Shown here: piece after piece, positions 48,601 to 57,600 of the stretch | Numbering within the stretch: position 1 is the stretch's first letter | How the letters are laid out: the number at the start of each line of letters is the position of its first letter | From: Ciona savignyi | Lineage: Eukaryota; Chordata; Ascidiacea; Phlebobranchia; Cionidae | Length of the DNA: 64,000 nucleotides | Direction of reading: 5' to 3' | Assembly: GCA_000149265.1 (NCBI GenBank) | Contig: CH003381.1 | Coordinates: 1,462,066 to 1,526,065 of the forward strand | Notes under the pieces: model-generated | Databases searched by the model: none | What the model was told of the DNA's origin: nothing | Seen by the model: only the letters and a program-made list of their open reading frames with translations | Position numbers and translations under genes: made by a program

Positions 48601-49099
48601 ACTTGTTTTTTCAGGTTCTCTTAAAAGCACAAGCTCATCGTCGCCAGAGTCTTCAGAGAGCAGTGGCACCATCGAATTGCATCATCTTTCGAGCGATGAG
48701 AATCTAGAAAAACCTCTCCTTGGCACTGCAGCCGCGGACGCCACTGAACAGTACATGGAACCTGTTTCTAAATATGACGTGGCGAAACCAGACTGTCACT
48801 TCGACGACGAAGTATGGAAACAAGTACGAGTCGACAGCCGCCAAGACCCCCTTCTCAGTCAAAACCCACTGGTTAACAGCGAGGTTACCCCCCACATTGA
48901 CTCACCCAAGTCCGGATCTCCGGGTTACATTTCCGTGATCGGCGCGTCAACCCACCATCAAGGGTCCAACCCCCCCAAAATGCTGGACAGCCCCATAAAT
49001 TTTCCGACCAAACAAGATGGCGGTTCTGATCGGTCAACATCGAGTTCAGTAACCTCCGCGGTCGGTCTTCTTGACGCCAAAGAAACCTTTCTATGCTAA
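18656..49099 (+). CDS. SPNS1: Spinster-family lysosomal lipid transporter (SPNS1-like)
   Basis: Thirteen exons join in phase: 18656-18755, 23624-23869, 32747-32952, 36243-36394, 42709-42775, 43257-43414, 43856-44005, 44620-44747, 45118-45188, 45397-45462, 45929-46027, 47064-47235 and 48615-49099 (TAA), giving 699 residues. This is a major-facilitator protein. TM1 carries [10 protein letters not shown] (Asp110, Arg111). Motif A is [10 protein letters not shown] (151-160). Later signatures include [53 protein letters not shown] and the TM11 region [12 protein letters not shown]...[11 protein letters not shown]. Family knowledge: SPNS1 exports lysophospholipids from lysosomes; SPNS2 exports sphingosine-1-phosphate. 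SPNS1 is preferred on the [11 protein letters not shown] and RRSTA matches, but a pre-duplication ancestor is possible. The N-terminal (about 90 residues) and C-terminal (about 160) tails are Ser-rich, polar and longer than in human (528 residues). The start is the first ATG of exon 1. Confidence 0.95.
18756..23623 (+). other. SPNS1 intron 1 (4.9 kb)
   Basis: AT-rich with no supported exon on either strand. An A-box-like TTAGCTCAGTTGG at about 21316 has no B box. From about 22,800 to 23,050 the sequence becomes more CpG-rich. Confidence 0.6.
25985..26075 (-). repeat. Degenerate SINE family 1 fragment
   Basis: On the minus strand it matches the 3' half of the family: AGTAGCTCAAGTAACCCGAT, then CGCGA-type and GATAATCTT sequence. 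Weak copy. Confidence 0.4.
26116..26324. mobile_element. Family M MITE, 209 bp, with 9-bp target duplication
   Basis: It is flanked by AACTAGATA on both sides (26107-26115 and 26325-26333). The terminal inverted repeats begin GGGCAACGCTAAAGGGAGGG and, from the other end, GGGGAAAACTAAAAGGAGGG (16 of 20 identical). Terminal GGG and a 9-bp duplication fit a Mutator-like source, which is inference. There is no open frame for a transposase. Confidence 0.82.
29172..29292 (+). repeat. tRNA-Leu/Ser-like SINE (family 2)
   Basis: A-box-like TGGCTGAATGAATGG, shared AACGCGACCGATACATGTAC, B-box-like GGGATCGAAACTGG and an A-rich tail. It lies in SPNS1 intron 2. Confidence 0.7.
30519..30600 (+). repeat. 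Fragment of SINE family 2
   Basis: ACGGTTGTGTGCCGAACG followed by TTAACGCGGCCGATTTATA resembles the head of the family; the 3' half is not recognisable. Confidence 0.4.
32094..32390 (-). CDS. Hypothetical 98-residue intronic antisense ORF
   Basis: A minus-strand frame opens with ATG at 32390 and closes with TAA at 32094-32096, entirely inside SPNS1 intron 2. It starts [19 protein letters not shown] and continues with [20 protein letters not shown] and [20 protein letters not shown]. The composition is balanced, with alternating polar and hydrophobic residues as in a beta-rich fold, unlike the AT-driven junk frames nearby. No family was recognised. It could be a real small gene, an exon of a longer antisense gene, a fragment of a captured mobile element, or chance. 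Confidence 0.3.
   Translation of the reverse strand: MPVTKKQGGKPGGTKNCSNVFIVCNGTAIASARRPWDYDSDKFFNIRISLTSDQTITDTYYTTFNVDFPISKYGNDAFLFPTTQNEIQNSGLETIIFK
34415..34640 (+). repeat. Possible SINE with Pol III B box
   Basis: GGTTCGATTCC at 34526-34536 matches the B-box consensus exactly. It is followed by about 100 bp with a repeated AATAGTCTATATG / AATAGTCTGTATG motif. No convincing A box was found upstream and no second copy is in the window. Confidence 0.3.
35345..35383. promoter_or_regulatory. Cluster of three CRE/ATF-like sites
   Basis: TGACATCA (35345-35352), TGACGTCA (35361-35368) and TGACGTCA (35376-35383) lie within 39 bp, about 15 bp apart. They sit in SPNS1 intron 3. The match to the CREB/ATF palindrome is direct; enhancer function is inference. 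Confidence 0.45.
37006..37015. promoter_or_regulatory. CLEAR-like E-box
   Basis: GTCACGTGGC differs by one base from the GTCACGTGAC element bound by MiT/TFE factors, which control lysosomal genes. It is intronic in a lysosomal transporter gene. It is a single site, so occupancy is speculative. Confidence 0.3.
42388..42533 (-). repeat. Dispersed repeat family A, copy 2
   Basis: The reverse complement of this stretch matches 7150-7352. Shared pieces, read on the plus strand, are TAGTTTAGTTTATTAATTTT, GACGGCAAAACGAACAGTCG and TTAAAACAAGTCAT. It ends 175 bp before SPNS1 exon 5. Confidence 0.75.
44110..44260 (+). repeat. Intronic repeat pair, copy 1 (SPNS1 intron 7)
   Basis: Shares about 150 bp with 46225-46373 in intron 11. 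Common pieces are TAGTCTTTG, ATTTTTGTTGCTTGATC / TTTTTGTTGTTTGATC, GTTTTGCAGTTT, GTGAATAA and AATCATAAAAGTGCTTG. Confidence 0.7.
44749..44936 (+). repeat. 88-bp tandem duplication next to SPNS1 exon 8
   Basis: TCCATGTGTG occurs at 44761 and 44849, GTATAAAGTGGGGCTG at 44786 and 44874, and GGTTCCACTC at 44829 and 44917: all exactly 88 bp apart. The array begins at the exon 8 donor. Confidence 0.85.
45482..45638 (+). mobile_element. Young tRNA-Leu/Ser-like SINE with 16-bp target duplication
   Basis: The body (45498-45622) has A-box-like TGGCCGAATGG, the middle CGATACATATACCGACTC, B-box-like GGGTTCGAAGC and an oligo(A) tail. It is flanked by identical AACGTTGCTTGAAGAA at 45482-45497 and 45623-45638. 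The perfect duplication marks L1-type target-primed insertion and a fairly recent event. It lies 20 bp after SPNS1 exon 10. Confidence 0.9.
46225..46373 (+). repeat. Intronic repeat pair, copy 2 (SPNS1 intron 11)
   Basis: Partner of 44110-44260, same orientation, within the same gene. No homology to the SINEs in the window was seen. Confidence 0.7.
47398..47570 (+). repeat. Degenerate SINE family 1 copy
   Basis: AACAAGGCACTTGTGTCC, ACTGACATTGTCTGGATCC, CGCGAGGTAATTTGG and CCCAATCACAGGGATAAAAC follow the family order. It lies in SPNS1 intron 12. Confidence 0.6.
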
Positions 49100-49160
49100 C
49101 ACATCGTTAAATGTTTACACCCATCCCCTTCGGTGGTTTCCCTGTTAATGATATGATTCC

Positions 49161-49166
49161 AATAAA
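49161..49166 (+). other. Poly(A) signal AATAAA for SPNS1
   Basis: Canonical hexamer 62 nt after the SPNS1 stop. Confidence 0.65.
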
Positions 49167-49260
49167 AGGCGCATATAATTAACCTTCTTCAAAGAGCCCC
49201 TGCGTTTTACCAACCGTTCTAGCCAGACGATCCACGCAAACGCACTGTGATGATGTATAG

Positions 49261-49332
49261 TAACGTCATAGCGTATTGTGACGTCAAGGTTTAGTGTGAC
49301 GTGGTTGCCTTTAGCGACGTCATGGCTTAAAA
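49261..49332. promoter_or_regulatory. Four CRE/ATF-like sites at exact 18-bp spacing
   Basis: TAACGTCA (49261), TGACGTCA (49279), TGACGTGG (49297) and CGACGTCA (49315) start exactly 18 bp apart. The 10-bp spacers are much more diverged than the sites. This could be a decayed 18-bp tandem repeat or a homotypic binding-site cluster. It lies after the SPNS1 poly(A) signal and 2.4 kb before the WDR24 start codon. Confidence 0.55.
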
Positions 49333-49654
49333 TCATTTTCATGCAGATTGGTGTATAAATTTACAAAACGATGATTTTTTGTGATGTTTCTAAGTTATTT
49401 TCCGGTCTCCACCGTAGTGTGCTACACAATTCCTATTATATTCTTTTCCTGGTGTTGAACTGTCGCATTCTTTTTCACCACACCTCGTATTGTAACTAAG
49501 TGATGTGGTCGTGCTTGTAGTATAGAACTCGTGCTGTTTGATTCACTGTTATTGGTTTTCATGGTTGCTGATAAATAAAGCATAGACCAGTTGCAGTGCG
49601 AAAAAGTGGATTTACTATAATATAGAGAGTGTTAACTGCGTGCAACCAACACTA

Positions 49655-49855
49655 ACGCAGGGGAAAAGGGAAGGAGGGAAACTGCTAAATAAAATATAGA
49701 AACGAGTTAAAACCCTTTATTTTCAATTCTAATAGGAATTCTGGAACTAATCCTTAATCTAATCCCAGGCCTTACTCTGACGCCCTTATCTTCATTTTGG
49801 TGATCAGGTTCCCATTTTTCATCCTTCACTTTTGACCTCTACTCCATTTACCACC
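49655..49855. repeat. Degraded MITE family M copy
   Basis: GGGGAAAAGGGAAGGAGGGA at the left, and a core with GGAATTCTGGAACTAATCC and CCAGGCCTTACTCTGACGCC resembling the reverse of the family core. The right terminal repeat is poorly preserved. Confidence 0.45.
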
Positions 49856-51379
49856 ACTGTTTTAAGAACATTTATAATCTGATTGAGATTTGCAATTTAA
49901 TCCGTGATCGCAAAGCAAAAATCGCCATAAACGTTAAAAAAACTGGCAGGTAAATCAAAAAAATAAACTTCTCGCCGGCCTTTAATACCAAATAATTGTT
50001 GTTAGTGAACTACGGTTTTATTTGTGTACGCTTTTATCCTTGTTTTCATTGCTTAGGAGATAATTGTAACAAGGCCGGTGCTTTATTCAATATTATCGCG
50101 ATTAGCTTTTGCCCAATTGTGTGTTTAAGTCAGAAGTTATATCATTTAATGCTAAATCACTACAAAAGTTTTGAAAAGTGTGAGTATAAGGAAACTATTC
50201 CTATTAAATTCGATTTGTCCTGTAGGTTACATCGATCGAAGAGTATATTGGTAAGTGTTCAAGTGGGTTTAATTGCGTATGGGTTAAATACTATAGTTCC
50301 AGTCACATTTTGGTAAATATTGTTTAGTTGCTTAATTGGGCAAATGTTGCATTAGTGAACTATTTATCGCTATTTAAAAAAAATCTACATCACCATATTA
50401 GCAAGATTTCCTCGCTATTTTTTACGACGTTAGGCCTACACTACGTTTTTGTTTACCAGATTAGGCCTAAATAAAAAGAGTTTGGATAATTATTCGTTTT
50501 AGCACACTGGAACTTCTCACCCCCAGAAGTTATAGCCACAACTAGTCGCGAAATTATACTACTTTTTAACAGCACATGAATAGACAGGCACCTATGATTT
50601 ATTCCGAAATGTGTTTCAAAATATCACATAAATGCAGAATAGTTTTTTTTACGCAAAAAAGAGCATTAAAAATGTGATATTTTAATATGCTGTGCTTTAA
50701 ACGTATTAAGTATAAAAGTACTGCAAACGGAAATTACATAAAAAAACAGTAAAAGTTTAAAGAACTTTTCGCTATTTTTATGAAATACATTTTGCCACTC
50801 TTTACTTTCTACTTAGGGGAATAACCTACAACATAGTAGTTTTATGATTCGAAAAAAATCATGAATGGAACCCTGTATTATTGTTAAAACTTGGCAAGTA
50901 CAGTTTTGGTATATTTTAAATGTAGGTTATAGTCTATTTAGAAAGTGTTTTTTCTTTATCATGAGCCAAGAGCGTTGCTACAAGATTTGGTCTGTTGTTT
51001 GATTTAATTGACAATTAAGTGCGTACACTTAAGCCACCTATATAATTTGTTATAATGCTACAATTTTTACGAACAAATCAAACTTAGCATTAACTTTCAC
51101 ATAAAAAATACATACATCACTTATAAAATGCTTACATTAGGAATAACTTTTTTGCTGTAGTATTTTGCCAGTTGCCACAGTATCTTTTTGTTAATTGTTG
51201 GATTTTCAGTTAACGCCATAATTGTGTTGGTATATATACATATATATATTTGACATGTATTTTCAAATTGTTACAAAAAAAAAAAAGAAACAAAAATAAA
51301 AATTGTATTGTATTGTGGAAAATGACTGATTCAATGTAAATGTTATTAGGTGGCAACTTTTTTTCACTTTGTGTAATTT

Positions 51380-51490
51380 ATAGTCGGTAACAACATTGGG
51401 GAATACGACGTAATCTGACAATTATTTAGCTGGTAATGTCTGTTATGTTTTTCTATTTAAAGGGGATAAACACGAGTATCCTATTCTATA
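51380..51490 (+). repeat. Degenerate SINE family 1 3' fragment
   Basis: GACGTAATCTGACAATTATT and AAAGGGGATAAACACGAGTA match the 3' part of the family. Confidence 0.45.
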
Positions 51491-51672
51491 ATAATGCTTT
51501 AAATACAGTTTTATATATTCTAATTGCATCAATTAATATAAAACAATTTTCTGGTTTTAAAAAAAATTCATATTCAACTTTACACAATGCAATAGCTTTA
51601 CAAGATTAACTGTGGTCACATAGTACAATTGTTTTAGGTCTTGCTGAATGGTTTGAACCACGCCACTTAACC

Positions 51673-54600
51673 ATGGAACAGTCTGGAAATTATAGCTTCT
51701 CCTCCACAAAACGGACAATAAGTGTCAACGCCGGCAGTGCCATAAACGCGCTAAGTTTATGCCAAAACAACAACAAGATCGTGGTGGCAGGACGGTCCTT
51801 GTTGAAAATTTATGAAATCGATTCGTTCAACCAAATACGAGAAGCCATGAACTTACATGTAGGGAGGAAACAGGTAATGACCCTGGAAAAGTTATGCATG
51901 GAGCTGTTGTTTAAAAACAGTCTCAACTAAAAGCTCTGGTATTGTAACCTTAAAAGGAAACCCCGTCACTATTATATTTGGGTTACTACTTATGTAGTTT
52001 CTACTTTTTATTTTAAGGGCATTTGTGTTAATTTTTAGTATTAAAATTTTGACCTAAATCTGATGAGAGCTTCATAATCTTAGGTCAGGCACTTTTGCAG
52101 ATGTGTTTTCTGTGTTGATTGTGTCTTTGAGCAATAAACCAACTGATTACTGCATGAACATACTTTTGCATGATGTCTATATGGCTTTATCATATCCAGT
52201 ACACTGCAATATTGCAAACTGCTGCAACCTGGTATTTGGCATATGCTGTTAAAGAGCGTTTGCATTTTCCTACTGGCTAGTACAAACAGTATCCAATGCT
52301 CTTTCTCATTAGTCCGACTGGTTAGTCTGGCAGTTAGGTGCGTCGCATTCGCCTTTCAATCGAAAGGTTGCAGCCTAAACTCAGCGGATTAATGGGTTCT
52401 ACCAAATTGAAGGAACGTGTCTATTATATACAAACCGCTGCAATAGCTCTGGTAACACGACGGTGGGCGCGAGGTGATCTAACGATTGCTTGTGTGTTAA
52501 CCCCCTTGGTTTTCCCATTCACGGGGATAAACCTGAATATTCTATCCTATAATATAATCCAACCTTAATTTTTTTTCAGGGATTGAACATGAGCAGCTCG
52601 GATGTGGTGTGGAGTCCGAAAGAGGACAACATGATTGCCACTGCTGCTACCAACGGTGCAATCGTGGCTTGGGATTTAAACGCCGTCGGACGAAACAAGC
52701 AACTTGTAGTGTTATCCGATCACCGTAGAACAGTCACCAAAATCTCATTTCATCCGAAAGAGCCGTCAAGACTGCTGAGCGGTTCCCAGGTTTTAAATTG
52801 CTCATGTTGGAAAGGATATAAATTGTACAAATAATTACACCCTATTAACGCATTTGGTGATATTATCAGAACACAACCAACAAGTTTTTTGATCATGTTG
52901 AGATCATGTAGTGGGTACCGTATGTTATATATATAAACCATTATATATATGGTGGTTCATTTTTTAACTGGGTCAAGTCAATTAACAATGTTCGAGGAGA
53001 GAAATTAAAGCCGGTTTAACAAACTAAAGTTAAAATATTGGATTTAATTTTTTAGTTAAATGTCTTTTGCTGAGACCATCCAACAAACCCATACTTTGTG
53101 CTCTGAATAATTTACAACCTCATTTCACACCAGGACTGCACCATGAGAATGTTCGACCTGCGCAAGAAAGAATGCACCGCGATATTCCACAGTAAAGCTG
53201 ATGGAGTGAGGTGTGTGGAGTTCAGCCCGTTCCATTACTTCATGTTCGCAGCAAGCTTCGATAATGGTAATGTACAGGTGGGGAATTGTCCTTTTTGGTC
53301 TTAATTAAATTTGGTTTGCTTATTATTGTTATTTCGCTTAGGTTTGGCGGCCGCGTCGGCTATATTAATTAAATTATATTCTTTTTTTCTAAAGACGTGT
53401 TTTAACGACTGTTCGTTTTGCCGTCTGTTCCTGTGTCGTAATTTGATTAGTTTGCCGATTTTTAATACTGGGGAAAAAAATTAATGAACTAAACTAGCTA
53501 AATTGTCCTTTTTTACGGTGTCAAGTGTTATGGTTAAATTTCATTCAATCATATTAGTTATAGCCTATCACATAAAACGCACTGCAGTAGAGTAACTACA
53601 GTAACCTAACGGTAGACGCAAGATAACCTGACAATTATTATGTAATTGTGCATCCGGCCTTAAGTTTTTTGATTTACTGAGATAAAATATGAAAATCCTA
53701 TCCTAATCCAGAATATAATTGGTCATATTTGACGCATTATAAATATTTATATATAAAAACAAGTAAACAACTATTGGTTTTGGTGTCTTGTCTGGGTTAA
53801 AATTTTTTTTTACTTGCTGCTATTTGCAATTATAGAAAAAAAAACGAACTATGCAACTATAATACCCAGAAGACTAAAACCGATACATATAGTTGAAATG
53901 ATCTAATGCTTTGTCGATTGCATTGGCTTTGATAATCACATATGTGGTGTAGTGTACTATAGTGTCGTTGTCCGCATCGTTAAAATCTCCTAAAAATGTT
54001 TTCGGCAAATACCATTTTACATTTTATTGTAGTTTTTATTTCACAATTTGTTTTCAAGTGTCACTTTTTGGTTATTTTAAGAATGTTTTTACAGAAGCAT
54101 ACAATGTCAGTTATTCTAGTGCATTTCAACCCTATTGTAAAACTTTCATATGCATAGCCTAGAGCATGGTGGATATGGTTTTCTTTCACACTGTCTGCTT
54201 TTAATAGCTTTGTACAAAGAACAACCGACAGTTAAGATCAATCTACATTAACTTTGTACAATATAATACCAATAAAACAAATATATAAGTATTTTACCTA
54301 AATTCGTAAACACTTAGAGTGTAACGATATATGATATGCCTGTAGGCTGTAGTGTGACCTACATATAATGATTGACTTTCATACTTTTAAATTATCCATT
54401 TATATTTTGAATATACTAATAGTTTAAAATAAAAGAAGCTAAAAGAATCAAGGACATTTGCATAGATGGTACATATTGGACCTTTTTGAAACTGGTCTCT
54501 AGCAGTTGCGTACTTGTGCAAGACACGACATCGTGATCACAAAACTTAAGCACTGGACCAATGTGGCTGGTTTAAATGGTCTTACCAAGTGCTCCACAAA

Positions 54601-57600
54601 AAATTTTAAATTGAGGCGCAATGCGCGCCTGGCGCATTTAGAACCTAAAACTAAAAATTTGTAAAAATTAAATATTTTTTTATTTGGTAAAAACTCTGTA
54701 TAAAAAATATATTTTATTTTTCTGCAGTAGCCCAGTATTGTCTTGCGGAACAGTAATGTCTCGCAGCACACTGATTGCAGAGCACTGGTCTAACCCATTT
54801 TTTATATATTTTTTGAGCCTTTGAACACTTCTTCTTAATAAAAAATATATGCTGGAATGCCAAATTTTTTTTTATTTCGATGATACATTGAAAACAATCA
54901 GTGAAATAGGTAGGCCCACTGTTGAAGTAATACTAAGAACTATCAACTCACTTACTTCTGCAATCTCACACTTAATTAATGTGTTGTGCAGTGTGCTATT
55001 AAACAATTACTTCCCTAAAAGAAAAGCTATTTAGGAAAACTAAATAAACTTATAAATGACTTAAGGAACATCTGACGATATTTTACAAAACACTGGTTAA
55101 GATTACTAATCCAAAGCACTTATTTTTAAATTGTTTATTTAATTTAGATTTGGGATTACCGTCAGAAGAGCACCTACCTTACACAGTTCCTGGCACACAA
55201 GGGATCGGTGTATACACTCAACTGGCATCCTGATGAGGAAGAAAAAAACAAGATTGCCACGGGAGGCAGAGATAATATGGTTAAGGTGAGGAAATGCGTA
55301 GTTGGATGCTAGTGGAGGATACCCGAATTGAATGATTTAGAAAATTATACTTATAAACCAGGGCTTTGGAGCAGACACAAATATGCAACTGCTCCGGAGC
55401 TCTTTTCTAGCGCAAAGTAGCTCTAGAGCTCTCTTCTATGGCGAAACAGCTCCAGCTCTAAAAAAGCCTGGCTTCAAGGCTCGGAGCCCTGTTTTAAACA
55501 ACAACTAACTGTCATGTTTCGGGTGTTTTTTCTAAAATGTTCAATTATCGTATTATTATTCAAATGTTTAGTGTTATCATTTCTGTACTATCAGAAAGTT
55601 TGCATCAATTTTACATGTAATTTCTGTCTTTTTACAATAAACCAATTATCAGATTTACCTAAACACAATGCTCCAAAGTAAAATTGTAAAAAGAAATAAC
55701 GTGTAATGTATATTGTTCGGTTACTTAATGTCAAGTGAAAAACAACATGTTCAATTCAGACCAGATTTCCCATTTAAAAAACTGTACAAAAGTATGTCAT
55801 AATTAGGTCACACATTAGAACAAAGGTAACCATCAATTAAGTTTCTGAAACTAGCAGTCAGGATTATCCAATTTTACAATGCTGTGTATGTTATATTCTA
55901 CATACTCCTAATGCAAGTCCGTTGCTTTTGTTGCAGATATGGGATGTGGGCTCGAGCAACAAGCAGGTGTGTAACATTCCTACGACAACGTCAGTCTCCG
56001 CCGTCAGATGGCGACCCACTCATCGAGATCAACTTGCCACCGTCTCCATGATGTTGGACTTCAGCGCGAATGTGTGGGACCTGAGGAGGAGATTCGTGCC
56101 GTTCGCGTATTTCGAGGTGCGTTCACGCTTCTATTTTTACCGTAATAAAATAATGTAGCGCTGCCAGCAACTGATACAAAACACTCGGCGACAAACACAA
56201 GAGCTGTTTACTGGTCGACAATCTAAAGTTAATAAAAAGAGAAACGAACGGCACAGTAAACATAGGGAAAAAAGAAAACACATCATAGTTTATACGGTTA
56301 ATCACACAATTAGTCATGTATAACACATGGCACCATAATAATAAGATTTTTCTTAGTTGTATAATGCAATGAATAAACCGTCATCTTTTCTTTTATTTTT
56401 AGGAGCACAGTGATGTCACAACTGGCATTGTGTGGAAACCTAACGACCCTGAAGTTTTATTTTCATGTTCCAAGGACGGAACATTGGTTATGCACGCGAT
56501 GCGAGAAGCAATCCAACCGTGGTTGAACACCAAAACCCGGGGGTTAGATATGGGTGTCTGGGGTAGGATCAGTCTGGCAGGGGAACACCGAAGTATCCAC
56601 ACCCGAGCACAAAGCCCCACGGGGTCTGGACTTCCGGTGAAATTGCCGGGAATTTTTAGTTGGAAACCCGGCAACTTTTCGATGGATTCCGATTGGCCGG
56701 GGCCTGCTCCTGCGTCACCGACAGCGTCCAATCAGCAGCTGCAGAAGTTTCTCCAAGCTCGGTCACGCCTTACTGAGTTTTCCAACTCCTCCATACCGAA
56801 AATAAGCGACACCGAATTTGACCCCGCCACTTTCCACCAAAGCGTGTTAAGGAAATTCAGCAACTCCCAATTTGTGTATGCAGCCAAAAACTACATCCTA
56901 AACGGCCCAGAGAAGGAGTTATCATTCAAGCAGCTCTGCGAGCACAACGCGTCTGTTATGGAGAGAATAGGGGATCACAATGTCGCTAAGGTGTGGCTGA
57001 TTATAGCCGAGTTTTACAGCAATAAGATACTCCTGAAGCAAAAGGCAACGCACACGTCACTGCCGCTGCAAAGAACTTATTCCGACGCAGCTCCAGACCG
57101 ATCGAACAGAGCGGAAAGTGAAAACAAGAGAACAGCAACTAAATCTCGTACTGTATGTAACACTTTAAAAATTTTAAACAACAAAAGTTTGTAAAACTTT
57201 TTAAATTTCGTTTTTACAATGTGCGTTATTTGGTGTTATTCCAAACCTAATTTAGCATGCCTAATTTTTATATAGCACTAAAGAAATTTTTAGAAGTATA
57301 TAAGGTGAAATGGGACACTTATTTTACCTTTTTTCTGCTCATAACTTGATCTAAACTTGTTTAATTTCATTGCACCATTTTCTTCTATTTATATGGTGAG
57401 ATTATTTTTGGGGACATTTTAGGAGGACGTCCATGGCTCTCAGAACCTCTTCAACGGTGATCCGGACTCCGAGGTCCAGTCGGATGAGGGGAGGTTGATA
57501 GTGGAGGACTACCTCACTGACATCGCGAGGGGAAGACACTCGGAGCCGGACTTCTACATCTCGGATGAGGATCCTAACTTGTAAGTGTTGATCGAAATGA

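Larger units (their letters stand above)
49167..51672. other. Intergenic between SPNS1 and WDR24
   Basis: Holds an 18-bp periodic CRE-like array (49261-49332), a degraded family M MITE (49655-49855), a TA-rich microsatellite (51227-51250) and a degenerate family 1 SINE end (51380-51490). No gene seen. An acceptor-like TTGTTTTAG at about 51630-51638 may precede a 5' exon or a trans-splice site for WDR24. Confidence 0.55.

Noticed and set aside
49996..50316. 106-codon open frame between SPNS1 and WDR24
   Set aside because: Starts at TTG and is rich in Leu, Cys and Phe codons typical of AT-rich noise; no splice context.
54499..54790. Possible hAT-like element ending in GAGCACTGG
   Set aside because: The two ends do not form a convincing inverted repeat and no target duplication was found.
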